A DNA stretch of 50,830 bases. Source: Bradyrhizobium pachyrhizi (GTDB lineage Bacteria > Pseudomonadota > Alphaproteobacteria > Rhizobiales > Xanthobacteraceae). Where the stretch lies: assembly GCF_001189245.1 (NCBI RefSeq), contig NZ_LFIQ01000076.1, positions 166,727 to 217,556 of the forward strand, written 5' to 3'. The notes below the pieces were generated by a model that saw only the letters and a list, made by a program, of their open reading frames with translations, was not told the DNA's origin and ran no database searches. The position numbers and the translations under genes were made by a program. Below are positions 16,230 to 36,900 of this stretch, piece by piece; within the stretch, counting starts at the first letter, position 1; every line of letters begins with the position of its first letter.

Positions 16230-16636
16230 GCCATGCAAACGCCGTGCGACAGGTTGTCGCGTGGCGCGCCGGACACAAAAAAGTGTGGGGATCCGTGGAC
16301 TTAACCCTCGAATCTCCTTTATTGCCATCCCATATCGGGTTGGCAGCGGAAAAACACGGTAGGCGGCGGGGACGGCAGGGTCCTCGGCGGAAGCCGTTGG
16401 GAGACAGTCAGATTTCGGGCTTTTTCAGTCCGTAAAGCGGAGCGTTTGGACGAGCGGGTGCAGTGATGCGCCCCGCGCGTTGTTTTGCGTTTTGGAGGTG
16501 GTCGGGGCCGGGACGGGGATTTAATTCCTGACTTTGCGCTTCGTTCCTTCGAGACGATTCGAAATTCAACCCGGGGCCGATGGCAGTCGCTCCCGGAAGG
16601 TTCGCCCCACAAAGGCGACGAAAATGAGAGGCCACG
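16230..16636 (+). other. Long rplL-rpoB spacer, no gene seen
   Basis: About 400 bases separate the rplL hairpin from rpoB. No coding frame with family resemblance is present. The AT-richer stretch around 16296-16330 could hold a promoter, but I see no TTGAC-type box with correct spacing. It probably forms a long untranslated leader for rpoBC. Confidence 0.5.
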
Positions 16637-20755
<4,119 letters not shown>

Positions 20756-20767
20756 CGCTGTGATCAT

Positions 20768-20790
20768 GCCCGGCGCGAGACGCGCCGGGC
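20768..20790 (+). other. GC-rich intercistronic hairpin between rpoB and rpoC
   Basis: GCCCGGCGCG-AGA-CGCGCCGGGC forms a perfect 10-bp stem with a three-base loop, starting 13 bases after the rpoB stop. There is no T-tract, so termination is unlikely. It may protect the rpoB 3' end or mark a processing site. Confidence 0.65.
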
Positions 20791-20883
20791 CTCCGCACTC
20801 CGCTCGGACGTTGGGTGGGGGCGCGGGCTGAATAGAAGTTTCGAATTTGCTGCCGGTGACGATCGGCACGCGAGGAGAAGACC

Positions 20884-25086
<4,203 letters not shown>

Positions 25087-25114
25087 GCATCCGCAAGACT
25101 ACGGGTATGGCGAG

Positions 25115-25140
25115 AAGGCCGGCGTTTAGCCGGCCTTTTT
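25115..25140 (+). terminator. Intrinsic terminator after rpoC
   Basis: GGCCGGC-GTTTA-GCCGGCC is a 7-bp GC stem extended by an A/T pair on each side and followed by a run of T (25136-25140). It ends the rplJL-rpoBC transcript 30 bases after rpoC and cuts it off from the accessory genes that follow. Confidence 0.9.
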
Positions 25141-25266
25141 GCTGCTTTCTTTGCTTGCTGCGGTGCAGGGACGCAGTTTGTTCATCTTTCCTTCAGGCAA
25201 AAAAGTGCCTTTGCTAGGGTGACTTAGACCGGCTGTTTGGCTCGCGCCGGAGACGACGGAATCCAT

Positions 25267-27327
25267 ATGCTCGACTTGGCTATCGTAGGCGGCGGCCCCG
25301 GGGGGCTGATGAGCGCCTGGTATTTGAAGCGCAAACTCGGCGACCTCTGCCGCGTTACCATCTTCGAGGCGTCGAACCGCCTCGGCGGCAAGATCGTCAC
25401 GCGCAAATTCGACACTGCGCCTGCGATGTATGAGGCCGGCGTCGCCGAGATCTATGATTACTCGATGACGGGGCCGGATCCGCTGCGCGAGCTGATCCAG
25501 CATTTCGGCCTGCAGACGATCCCGATGGATGCCGAGCAGGTGCAGCTCGACGGCGAGCTGCTCGCCGACGTTCCGGGCATGCGCCGCAAATACGGGGCGA
25601 AGACCGCGGCCGCGATCGAGGCGTTCCGCAAGCGCTGCAGCGACCTGGTGTCGCCGATCGAATATTACGAGGGTGTCGGCGCCCACGACAACGAACACCC
25701 GTGGGCCTACAAGACCGCCGAGCAGGTCCTCGACGAGGAGGTCGAGGACGCGGCCGCCAAGCGCTTCTTCAAGGTGATGGCGCGTTCCGACATCGCGACC
25801 GAGAGCCACAACACCAACGGCCTCAACGCGCTGAAGAACTACGTGATGGACGTCGACGGCTATATCGGCCTGTATTCGATCCAGAACGGCAACGAGCAGC
25901 TGATCGATTGTCTGCGCTCGGAAGTCAGCGCCGACATCCAGCTCAACCATCGTGTGCTCAAGGTCGGCAAGACCGCCGGTGGCCGCTATCAGCTCAACAT
26001 GATGAACGGCAAGGGGCCGGAGACGCGCGACTTCGATCTCGTGCTGGTCTGCCTGCCGCACTCCTGGCTCGCGACCATGCGCTGGGACGGCGAGCAGCTG
26101 CGCAAGTCGATGGTCAAGCACGTCGCCTATTTCGACCGGCCCGCGCATTATTTGCGGGTCTCGATCCTGTTCGACGAGCCGTTCTGGGGCGAGAAGATCC
26201 CGGGCGCCTGGTTCATGTCGGAAGCATTCGGCGGCTGCTGCGTCTACAATGAGGGCGCGCGCCACGATGTCGGCAAGCACGGCGTGCTGAACTGGCTGAT
26301 CGCGGGCTCGGATGCGCTGGCCTTCGCCAATCTCAGCGACCAGGAGCTGATCGACGCCGCGTTGAAGTCGCTGCCGGCCTCGCTCGGCGATGCGCGCGAG
26401 CATTTCCTGGAGGGCAAGATCCATCGCTGGCTGTCGTCGGTCAACGCGCTGCCGGGCGGCCTGCCGGTGCGCGACGTCATGACCAACCACCGGCCTGAGC
26501 CGAAGGAGCACCCCGGCATCGTGGTGGTCGGCGACTATCTGTTCGATTCGACGCTGAACGGACTGCTCGATTCCTCCGATGCCGCGACCGACATCATCCT
26601 CACCGAGATGATGCGGCTGCGCCGCGCCCGCGCGCAGGACGAGGGCGCGCTGTCCGACAAGATCGATCGCAGCTATTTCGACAATTATCGCGGCGCCGGG
26701 CCCTACAGCGAGGTCTGGCGCAACTTCACCGACCCCGTCTATCTGACGGACCTGATCAAGACGGTCTGGGGCAGGGCGAAGGGCTACAAGCTGCTGATCG
26801 CCGGCTCCGCCAGCGGCGAACTGGTCGGCGCGCTGCGCGAACGTGGCATCGATGCCTGGGGCATCGAGAACAACCGCTACATCCACGGCAAGACGCCGAA
26901 GGCGCTCAAGAAGTACAACAGGCTCGGCTCGATCGCCGACATGCCGTTCAAGACCAACGAGTTCGACTTCGTGTTCGAGACCTCGCTGTGCCATCTCGGC
27001 GAGAAGCAGGTCGTGCGCGGGGTGCGCGAGCTCAACCGCGTGGTCAAGACCGGCGTCGTGTTCGCGTCGGTGACCTCCGACATGGCGCCGGCGGTGATCG
27101 ATCGCTACGACCTGCTGCGCGGGGTGAAGAAGCTCGGCACCTGGTGGGAGTGGTCGGAATTGTTCTTCGGCAATGGCTTCGACCTGTCGATGCACCGACG
27201 CGACTGCACCGACGCGCTGTGGACATTGACGCTGGCCGCCAACAAGGGGCCGGGGCAGTGGTACGCAGACTCCGACAGCCTGCGCTATTCCTTCTTCGAC
27301 AAGGTCGAAGCCGACCTCGACGACTAG
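25267..27327 (+). CDS. Fusion of FAD-dependent amine-oxidase-like domain and SAM methyltransferase-like domain
   Basis: A 686-residue two-domain protein. Residues 1 to about 445 form an FAD-binding oxidoreductase of the amine oxidase/protoporphyrinogen oxidase type: LAIVGGGPGGLMSAWYL holds the dinucleotide glycines, FEASNRLGGKIVTR the second FAD contact, and GIVVVGDYLFDSTLNGLLDS (about 417-436) the C-terminal FAD motif. After a linker, residues about 490-640 resemble a class I methyltransferase: YKLLIAGSASGELVGAL (motif I position, though GxGxG is degraded to GSASG), GIENNRY, and FDFVFETSLCHLGEKQ (motif IV-V). The start at 25267 matches the beginning of the FAD fold. I do not recognise a named family; the substrate is unknown. 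It directly follows the rpoC terminator. Confidence 0.82.
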   Translation: MLDLAIVGGGPGGLMSAWYLKRKLGDLCRVTIFEASNRLGGKIVTRKFDTAPAMYEAGVAEIYDYSMTGPDPLRELIQHFGLQTIPMDAEQVQLDGELLADVPGMRRKYGAKTAAAIEAFRKRCSDLVSPIEYYEGVGAHDNEHPWAYKTAEQVLDEEVEDAAAKRFFKVMARSDIATESHNTNGLNALKNYVMDVDGYIGLYSIQNGNEQLIDCLRSEVSADIQLNHRVLKVGKTAGGRYQLNMMNGKGPETRDFDLVLVCLPHSWLATMRWDGEQLRKSMVKHVAYFDRPAHYLRVSILFDEPFWGEKIPGAWFMSEAFGGCCVYNEGARHDVGKHGVLNWLIAGSDALAFANLSDQELIDAALKSLPASLGDAREHFLEGKIHRWLSSVNALPGGLPVRDVMTNHRPEPKEHPGIVVVGDYLFDSTLNGLLDSSDAATDIILTEMMRLRRARAQDEGALSDKIDRSYFDNYRGAGPYSEVWRNFTDPVYLTDLIKTVWGRAKGYKLLIAGSASGELVGALRERGIDAWGIENNRYIHGKTPKALKKYNRLGSIADMPFKTNEFDFVFETSLCHLGEKQVVRGVRELNRVVKTGVVFASVTSDMAPAVIDRYDLLRGVKKLGTWWEWSELFFGNGFDLSMHRRDCTDALWTLTLAANKGPGQWYADSDSLRYSFFDKVEADLDD

Positions 27328-27553
27328 CGGGACCGACCGGAAGCTCTTGCCGCCAGCCGACCGGCCTCGTGTCAACCAGCTGTCAAACGGCGGCAATGCT
27401 TTGCTCCGCGACTCCGCGCGAGCGTGCGGCGACGCGTCGGCCGTTCCAAACGCTTTGCCGAATTCGTCGTGATCGCATAGGATTACGGCCGCAGTGTTAT
27501 CAGCTGCGGTTTCGATTTGCGGTCATGCCGGCCGTGGAGCATCGGTTGGTTTC

Positions 27554-29587
27554 ATGGCGCCAAGACCTCCTGCATCAGACGATCCGACGAGACCGGGGGC
27601 CGACGATCCCGAGCTGAAGAAGAAGCCCGCGTCCGGTCCGCCCGCGGCGGCCGCCTCCACAAAGCCGGCCGCGGCGCCGGCTGACGATGAAGAGGAAGAC
27701 GACGCGGACGACGAGTTCGAGCTCGATGACGACGATGATGACGAGGACCTCGTCGTCTTCACCGCCAAGGAAGCCGCCGGCGCGCTCTCCACGATCTTTG
27801 GCTTCGTCAGGCCGATCCTGGCGAACTACAAGAAGCCGTTCGCCTGCGTCGCCTTCGGCGTGCTGGTCGAGACGTTGTTCAACGTCATCATGCCGCTCAG
27901 CCTGAAATTCCTGATCGACGACGCCCTCGGCGAGGAAGATTTCGGGGCCCTCTACAAGATCCTCGGCGTGCTCGCGGTGGCCGGCATCGTCACCTCGATC
28001 ATCGCGGTCTGGTACGAGCGCTGGGATGCGCGGCTCGCCGCCGGCATCATCGCCGACGTGCGGACGCGGCTGTTCGACCATGTCCAGAACCTGCCGTCGG
28101 CCTATTTCGCGCGCACCAAGCGCGGCGAGATCCTGTCGCGCTTCTCGATCGATCTGTCGGCGTTCGAGGGCTCGGTCAAGACCTTCGCCAACAGCGCGGC
28201 GCTGCCGGGCCTCGAGCTGGTCGCGGGCATCATCCTGATGCTGTTCCTGAACTGGCAGCTTGCCGTGGTCGCCTTGCTGGTGTTTCCGATCACCCTGATC
28301 GGGCCGCGCATCCTGACGCCGAAGGCGGTGCAGGCCAATTACGAGCAGAAGCAGAACGAGGCCGCGCTGCTCGGAACCGTGCAGGAGAACGTTGCCGCGC
28401 AGGCGGTGGTGAAGGCGTTCAATCTGCAGCGCCGGGCGCTCGGCTGGTTCACGATGCGCAACCGCGACGTCCGGGCCAAGGCCGCGTCAGCCATGTTCCT
28501 GTCGACCATGGTGGAGCGCACCGTCACCATCGCGGTGCTGCTGCTCCACCTCGTGGTGCTGGCGATCGGCGCCTATCTCGCCACCAAGGGGCAAATCACC
28601 GTCGGCACCTTCGTGACCTTCGAGAGCGCGTTCTGGGAGGTGTCGTACAACATCGCCCATCTGATGCATTTCATCCCGGTGTCGATCCAGTCGGCGGCGG
28701 CGGTGCGGCACATCCAGGAACTGCTCGACGAGCCGACCCGCGGCGCCGACCGTCCCGGCGCGCCGGATCTGCCGCGCATCACCAACGACATCTCCTTCGA
28801 TCGCGTCACCTTCCAGTATGAGGGGGCGCAGACGCCGGTGCTCGACAATCTCAGCCTCAAGCTCAATGCCGGCAAAAGCATTGCGATCGTCGGTCCCAGC
28901 GGCTCGGGCAAGAGCACGCTGATCAACCTGATCCTGCGGCTCTACGTGCCGGACGAGGGCCGCGTCGCCGTCGACGGCGTCGATATCCGCCGGGTGACGC
29001 GCGAGTCGCTGCGGGCCAATATGGCGGTCGTGTTCCAGGAGAACATGCTGTTCAACATGTCGATCCGCGAGAACATCCGGCTCGGCAAGGAAGGCGCGAC
29101 CGACGCGGAGGTCGAGGACGCTGCCCGCAAGGCCGAGATCCATCGCTACATCATGAGCCTGCCGCAGCGCTACGATACGCCGGTCGGCGAGCGCGGCGAT
29201 ACCCTGTCGGGCGGCCAGCGCCAGCGCATCGCGATCGCGCGCGCGATCATCCGCAACCCGTCCGTGCTGCTGCTCGACGAGGCGACTTCGGCGCTCGACC
29301 AGACCACGGAGGCTGCGATCAATCGCACGCTGCTCAAGGTCGCCGAGGGCCGCACCATGATCTGGTCGACGCACCGCCTGACTTCGGTGGTCGAGATGGA
29401 CGAGATCATCGTGATCTCCGGCGGCAGGGCGATCGAACGCGGCTCGCACGAGGAACTGCTGGCCCGTAATGGCGTCTATCGCAAGCTGTGGGACGACCAG
29501 GGACATCTGACTCACGACGAGGACGACGCCGACGCGGATGATGACGATGATGAAGATGAGGACGAAGACGAGGATGAGGAGGCGTGA
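27554..29587 (+). CDS. ABC exporter half-transporter (permease-ATPase) with polyacidic tails
   Basis: A 677-residue type IV ABC exporter subunit, expected to work as a homodimer in the inner membrane. Residues 75-380 hold about six transmembrane helices. The ATPase domain has Walker A GPSGSGKST (about 446), signature LSGGQRQR (about 551), Walker B VLLLDEATSALD (about 572) and the switch His in STHR (about 605). Unusually, residues 44-65 and the last 24 residues are almost all Asp and Glu. The start at 27554 lacks a strong ribosome site; an in-frame upstream start (27494) is less likely. It follows the FAD-methyltransferase gene by 226 bases, so the two may share a transcript. Cargo is unknown. 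Confidence 0.9.
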   Translation: MAPRPPASDDPTRPGADDPELKKKPASGPPAAAASTKPAAAPADDEEEDDADDEFELDDDDDDEDLVVFTAKEAAGALSTIFGFVRPILANYKKPFACVAFGVLVETLFNVIMPLSLKFLIDDALGEEDFGALYKILGVLAVAGIVTSIIAVWYERWDARLAAGIIADVRTRLFDHVQNLPSAYFARTKRGEILSRFSIDLSAFEGSVKTFANSAALPGLELVAGIILMLFLNWQLAVVALLVFPITLIGPRILTPKAVQANYEQKQNEAALLGTVQENVAAQAVVKAFNLQRRALGWFTMRNRDVRAKAASAMFLSTMVERTVTIAVLLLHLVVLAIGAYLATKGQITVGTFVTFESAFWEVSYNIAHLMHFIPVSIQSAAAVRHIQELLDEPTRGADRPGAPDLPRITNDISFDRVTFQYEGAQTPVLDNLSLKLNAGKSIAIVGPSGSGKSTLINLILRLYVPDEGRVAVDGVDIRRVTRESLRANMAVVFQENMLFNMSIRENIRLGKEGATDAEVEDAARKAEIHRYIMSLPQRYDTPVGERGDTLSGGQRQRIAIARAIIRNPSVLLLDEATSALDQTTEAAINRTLLKVAEGRTMIWSTHRLTSVVEMDEIIVISGGRAIERGSHEELLARNGVYRKLWDDQGHLTHDEDDADADDDDDEDEDEDEDEEA

Positions 29588-29632
29588 GGCCCGCGCCGCG
29601 TCGCGGGCGATGGCCGAGCGCTAGATTCTACT

Positions 29633-30844
29633 TTACGCCCGGTCCGCGGCGTGCGGACGTTGCCGGAAGTGGTTGGCCGGCTGCGTCGTTGACGCCGCCG
29701 CCGCGGGGTTGTGCAGCCGGCGCAGCCAGCCGCGGCCGAGATAGCCGAAAAAGCGTGCCCAGCGCTGGGCCTGCCAGGTGGGCCCGCTGCCGACCGACAC
29801 CTCGCGGAAGCTGAATGCCTTGCCATTCGACCAGGCGTCGCAGGCGGTCTTGACCGGATCGTCGTAGAACGCGGTGATCTTCTCCTCGCCCATGCCGTCG
29901 GTCGACAGCCAGGCCGGGATGTGGACGTTGCAGAGCTGGGCGACGTCGGTGAACACCTTGTCGGTCCCGGTGCCGGTGACGGGGCAGGTGCTGGCGAAGG
30001 CATCGCCGACCAGCACGATGCCGGCCTGCCGATAGCCGGTGCTGACATAGATGTCGGCGGGCCTGATCTTGATATCGCCGGCGATGTCGAATTCGCCGGT
30101 GAGCCGGCGCAGCCGCGGCAGCGCGGCGTTCAGCGTCTCGACCGGATTGCGCCGCATCGCCCGCAGCCAGGGATCGTCGGCCTTGCGATAGGTGAAGAGG
30201 TTGGCGCGCATCCGGTTTCCGACCGGAAACAGCGTGATGTAGGGGATGCGGTCGCTCGGCCGCTCCGAGAAATAGGTCATGGCCGCGAACGGGAAGGCGG
30301 GGCGGCCGACAGGGACGAAATCGAAGCCGAGCGAGATAGAGTGGCAGAAGCTCGTAACCAGCCGCTCGATGCCGAGCATCCGGCGCAACCCGACGTTCAG
30401 GCCGTTGGCGAGCACCACAAGGCGCGCCGAGATCTCCTCGCCATTGGCAAGCACGAGCCGCTGCCGCTCGGAACTGGTCGCGACATTGATCACCTTGTCG
30501 CAGATGAATTCCGCCGGCCCGGCGATTTCGTTCCGAATCGCCGCGATCAGCGCGTCGTACATGATGCCGTATTGCCGGCTCGGCTGCCGGTCAAGCAACC
30601 GGCCGAATCGCGCGATCCAGTTCTCGCCGTCCAGCGTCGCCGAGCGGAGCACCGACTCGGCGAGGCCGGTCCTGGCGAATCGCTCGAGCTGGAGGTCGCC
30701 GCCGATCTTTTCGACCCGGAAATCGAACGGATAGACCGGGTGGGGGTCGATCAGGACCGTCGGTATCCCGGCACGGCCGAGCATGGCGGCTGCGGTCGAG
30801 CCCGCAAGACCGCCGCCGATGATCGCGATGTCGGTGTACCGCAT
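29633..30844 (-). CDS. FAD-dependent oxidoreductase/monooxygenase-like protein
   Basis: A 403-residue flavoprotein. DIAIIGGGLAGSTAAAML (5-22) is the N-terminal FAD fold and IVLVGDAFASTCPVTGTGT (about 275-293) the GD motif of group A flavin monooxygenases and related halogenases or geranylgeranyl reductases. The halogenase motif WxWxIP is not seen, so halogenation is not supported. It converges on the ABC exporter gene with 45 bases between stops. An operator-like palindrome lies 55 bases upstream of its start. The Ala- and Gln-rich end of the protein seems disordered. Hydroxylation or reduction of a small lipophilic substrate is a reasonable guess only. Confidence 0.85.
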   Translation of the reverse strand: MRYTDIAIIGGGLAGSTAAAMLGRAGIPTVLIDPHPVYPFDFRVEKIGGDLQLERFARTGLAESVLRSATLDGENWIARFGRLLDRQPSRQYGIMYDALIAAIRNEIAGPAEFICDKVINVATSSERQRLVLANGEEISARLVVLANGLNVGLRRMLGIERLVTSFCHSISLGFDFVPVGRPAFPFAAMTYFSERPSDRIPYITLFPVGNRMRANLFTYRKADDPWLRAMRRNPVETLNAALPRLRRLTGEFDIAGDIKIRPADIYVSTGYRQAGIVLVGDAFASTCPVTGTGTDKVFTDVAQLCNVHIPAWLSTDGMGEEKITAFYDDPVKTACDAWSNGKAFSFREVSVGSGPTWQAQRWARFFGYLGRGWLRRLHNPAAAASTTQPANHFRQRPHAADRA

Positions 30845-30898
30845 GAGAATTCCGTGGCTGTGACCCCGATTTTTGCGCTGCGAATGGCAAATAAAGGC

Positions 30899-30927
30899 TT
30901 AGTTTCGAAGTTTGCCTTCGAGACTAA
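30899..30927. promoter_or_regulatory. Operator-like palindrome upstream of flavoprotein gene
   Basis: TTAGTTTCGAAG and CTTCGAGACTAA are 12-base arms with one mismatch in DNA (a wobble in RNA) around a 5-base spacer. The site lies 55 bases before the minus-strand flavoprotein start. Size and symmetry resemble binding sites of TetR- or LysR-type regulators, but no such regulator gene is in the window. An mRNA leader hairpin is the alternative. Confidence 0.55.
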
Positions 30928-30941
30928 CTTGGGGAGAGTTG

Positions 30942-30970
30942 TTTCTATTCGTATTTTACCCGGATATAAT
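30942..30970 (+). promoter_or_regulatory. Possible promoter with perfect TATAAT box
   Basis: TATAAT (30965-30970) is a perfect -10 hexamer, rare in this GC-rich DNA. The -35 region 17 bases upstream, TTTCTA, is a poor match. It would read towards rpsL, 570 bases away. Confidence 0.35.
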
Positions 30971-31105
30971 ATGATTCCGCACGCGCCCGAAGATTCGGAT
31001 GAGGGCGCGGGGAGGTTGGTCGGCCGTCACATTTCGCCTTGCCCGAACCGCGGCGAAATGCGAAATCCGCAAGTGCCAGAGGCGTTTCTTTGCTTGTCGT
31101 TTTGC

Positions 31106-31132
31106 TTGACTTCACTATCTCTCGATTATACA
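31106..31132 (+). promoter_or_regulatory. Promoter candidate for the rpsL operon
   Basis: TTGACT (31106-31111) and TATACA (31127-31132) are good hexamers separated by 15 bases, shorter than the usual 17. It is the best promoter candidate before the long str-S10-spc-alpha gene run, which starts about 400 bases downstream. Confidence 0.5.
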
Positions 31133-31539
31133 AGGCGCCCACTTAACGACAGGCGGTGAGCTACGCCAGCGTCGGAACGGAACACCCGAAGGCCCTTTTT
31201 GAGGAGCCGGACGGGCACCAACCTCGACGAATGCCGCTCAAACGCTGTCGATGATAGCTAGGCAATGCCAGGACGATATTGGTTCTCTTGAGCACGTCCT
31301 CTTGAGAGTGATTTCGGATGCATGACCTCGGTGGCGGACCGAACAGCGAACGCTGAACGGTTCGGGATCGCGGTCCTCTGTGGCGTCGAAGCGCTTTCCG
31401 CTCAGCGATGAGTGGTTGGCGCGATTTCGCTTTGCGCGGGTATTTGTCCCGTGCCGAGCGGGCCGTACGGGACGGCTTTTCCCGAGAAGAATTGGCGGAC
31501 CGATTCAAGGTTTCGCGCGAACTAAAGGGTGAAGGCTAC

Positions 31540-31911
31540 ATGCCGACGATCAACCAGCTGATCGCAAATCCGCGTGAAGTGCAGAAGTCGCGTAAGAAGG
31601 TGCCGGCGCTGCAGCAGTCGCCGCAGAAGCGCGGCGTGTGCACGCGCGTCTACACCACGACCCCGAAGAAGCCGAACTCGGCGCTTCGTAAGGTCGCCAA
31701 GGTGCGCCTGACCAACGGCTTCGAGGTGATCGGCTACATCCCGGGCGAGGGCCATAACCTGCAGGAGCACTCGGTGGTCATGATCCGCGGCGGCCGCGTC
31801 AAGGACTTGCCCGGTGTGCGCTACCACATCCTCCGCGGCGTGCTGGATACCCAGGGCGTCAAGAACCGTAAGCAGCGTCGTTCGAAGTACGGCGCGAAGC
31901 GTCCGAAGTAA
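31540..31911 (+). CDS. rpsL: 30S ribosomal protein S12
   Basis: A 123-residue S12 of the decoding centre. The start [20 protein letters not shown] is canonical, and 44 extra upstream codons in the same frame are not part of the family. K43 in TPKKPNSA and K88 in GGRVKDLPG are both the wild-type residues, so no streptomycin-resistance change is seen at those sites. D89 is the residue methylthiolated by RimO in E. coli. rpsG follows after 15 bases. Confidence 0.97.
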   Translation: MPTINQLIANPREVQKSRKKVPALQQSPQKRGVCTRVYTTTPKKPNSALRKVAKVRLTNGFEVIGYIPGEGHNLQEHSVVMIRGGRVKDLPGVRYHILRGVLDTQGVKNRKQRRSKYGAKRPK

Positions 31912-32397
<486 letters not shown>

Positions 32398-32427
32398 GGC
32401 GAACAACGGAATTTAAGGAACAGTCTC

Positions 32428-34500
<2,073 letters not shown>

Positions 34501-34539
34501 TTGTCGTTGATGGCAGTCAACGATTGAACGGAGAGTCAA

Positions 34540-35730
<1,191 letters not shown>

Positions 35731-35734
35731 CTAC

Positions 35735-35796
35735 GCGAATAGGGAATGGCGAGTAGCGAGTGGGTCACTCCATTCGCTATTCGCTACTCGCCACTC
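35735..35796. repeat. Palindromic heptamer-based repeat between tuf and rpsJ
   Basis: The left arm is built of near-copies of a 7-base unit (GGGAATG, GCGAGTA, GCGAGTG) and the right arm is their approximate reverse complement (ATTCGCTATTCGCTACTCGC). A related element lies between rpsM and rpsK. The hairpin would fall in the tuf-rpsJ spacer of the transcript. Confidence 0.8.
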
Positions 35797-35816
35797 ACTA
35801 AAGAAAGAATACGGCA

Positions 35817-36125
35817 ATGAACGGCCAAAATATTCGCATCCGTCTCAAGGCGTTCGACCATCGAATCCTCGATACGTCGACCCGCGAGATCGTGAACACG
35901 GCGAAGCGCACCGGTGCGCAGGTTCGCGGACCGATTCCGCTGCCGACCCGCATCGAGAAGTTCACCGTCAACCGTTCGCCGCACGTTGACAAGAAGAGCC
36001 GCGAGCAATTCGAGATGCGCACCCACAAGCGCCTCCTCGACATTGTCGATCCGACCCCGCAGACCGTCGATGCGCTGATGAAGCTCGACCTGGCCGCCGG
36101 TGTCGACGTCGAGATCAAGCTCTAA
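35817..36125 (+). CDS. rpsJ: 30S ribosomal protein S10 (NusE)
   Basis: A 102-residue S10, a head protein of the 30S subunit that also binds NusB and Nus[40 protein letters not shown] and [11 protein letters not shown] are diagnostic. It opens the S10 gene block, but no separate promoter is evident, so it seems to be read from upstream through the palindromic spacer. Confidence 0.97.
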
Positions 36126-36179
36126 GGTTTTGGATTTTTACGTCCGCCGCTTGCGGACAGAAAGACAGGAAGCACGCCG

Positions 36180-36899
36180 ATGCGCTCCGGAGTGATCGCA
36201 CAAAAGGTCGGGATGACGCGGGTCTTTACGGAGACCGGCGAGCATATCCCTGTGACCGTGCTGAAGTTGGGCAACTGCCAGGTGCTGGGCCACCGCACGA
36301 CCGAGAAGAACGGCTATGTCGCTCTTCAGCTCGGCTCGGGCGCCCGCAAGACCGTGTACATGCCCAAGGCCGAACGCGGCCAGTTCGCGGTCGCCAAGGT
36401 CGAACCGAAGCGCAAGGTCGCCGAGTTCCGCGTGTCCGAGGACGCGCTGATCCCGGTCGGCGCGGAAATCCAGGCGGACCATTTCGTGGTCGGCCAGTTC
36501 GTCGACGTGACCGGCACCTCGATCGGTAAGGGCTTCGCCGGCGGCATGAAGCGCTGGAATTTCGGCGGTCTGCGCGCCACCCACGGTGTGTCGATCTCGC
36601 ACCGTTCGATCGGTTCGACCGGTGGCCGTCAGGACCCCGGCAAGACCTTCAAGAACAAGAAGATGCCCGGTCACATGGGCGTCGACCGCATCACCACGCT
36701 CAATCTGCGCGTGGTTTCGACCGACGTCGAGCGCGGCCTGATCCTCGTCGAAGGCGCCGTTCCCGGCTCCAAGGGCGGCTGGATCTCGGTGCGCGACGCC
36801 GTCAAGAAGCCGCTGCCGAAGGAAGCCCCGAAGCCCGGCAAGTTCAAGGTTGCAGGCGGCGAAGCTGCCGAGGCTGTGGCCGAGAAGGAGGGCGTGTGA
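36180..36899 (+). CDS. rplC: 50S ribosomal protein L3
   Basis: A 239-residue L3 that folds near the peptidyl transferase centre. [20 protein letters not shown] opens the protein, and the loop [20 protein letters not shown] keeps the glutamine that PrmB methylates in E. coli. The C-terminal 25 residues are Ala/Glu/Lys-rich and longer than in E. coli, as usual in this group. rplD starts 1 base later. Confidence 0.97.
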   Translation: MRSGVIAQKVGMTRVFTETGEHIPVTVLKLGNCQVLGHRTTEKNGYVALQLGSGARKTVYMPKAERGQFAVAKVEPKRKVAEFRVSEDALIPVGAEIQADHFVVGQFVDVTGTSIGKGFAGGMKRWNFGGLRATHGVSISHRSIGSTGGRQDPGKTFKNKKMPGHMGVDRITTLNLRVVSTDVERGLILVEGAVPGSKGGWISVRDAVKKPLPKEAPKPGKFKVAGGEAAEAVAEKEGV

Positions 36900-36900
36900 G

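Larger units (their letters stand above)
30845..31539. other. Large divergent intergenic region between flavoprotein gene and rpsL
   Basis: Nearly 700 bases carry no convincing gene; the frame continuing upstream of rpsL (from 31408) is an artefact. It contains an operator-like palindrome (30899-30927), two candidate plus-strand promoters, and about 400 bases of likely leader ahead of rpsL. It is more AT-rich than its surroundings around 30870-31000. Confidence 0.55.

Noticed and set aside
29633..30844. Tryptophan-halogenase assignment for the flavoprotein
   Set aside because: The FAD motifs fit, but the WxWxIP halogenase signature is not visible, so only a general flavoprotein monooxygenase/oxidoreductase call is made.
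31408..31539. N-terminal extension of rpsL by 44 codons
   Set aside because: S12 starts MPTINQL in all relatives I know; the extra codons are in frame by chance and the ATG at 31540 has its own ribosome site.
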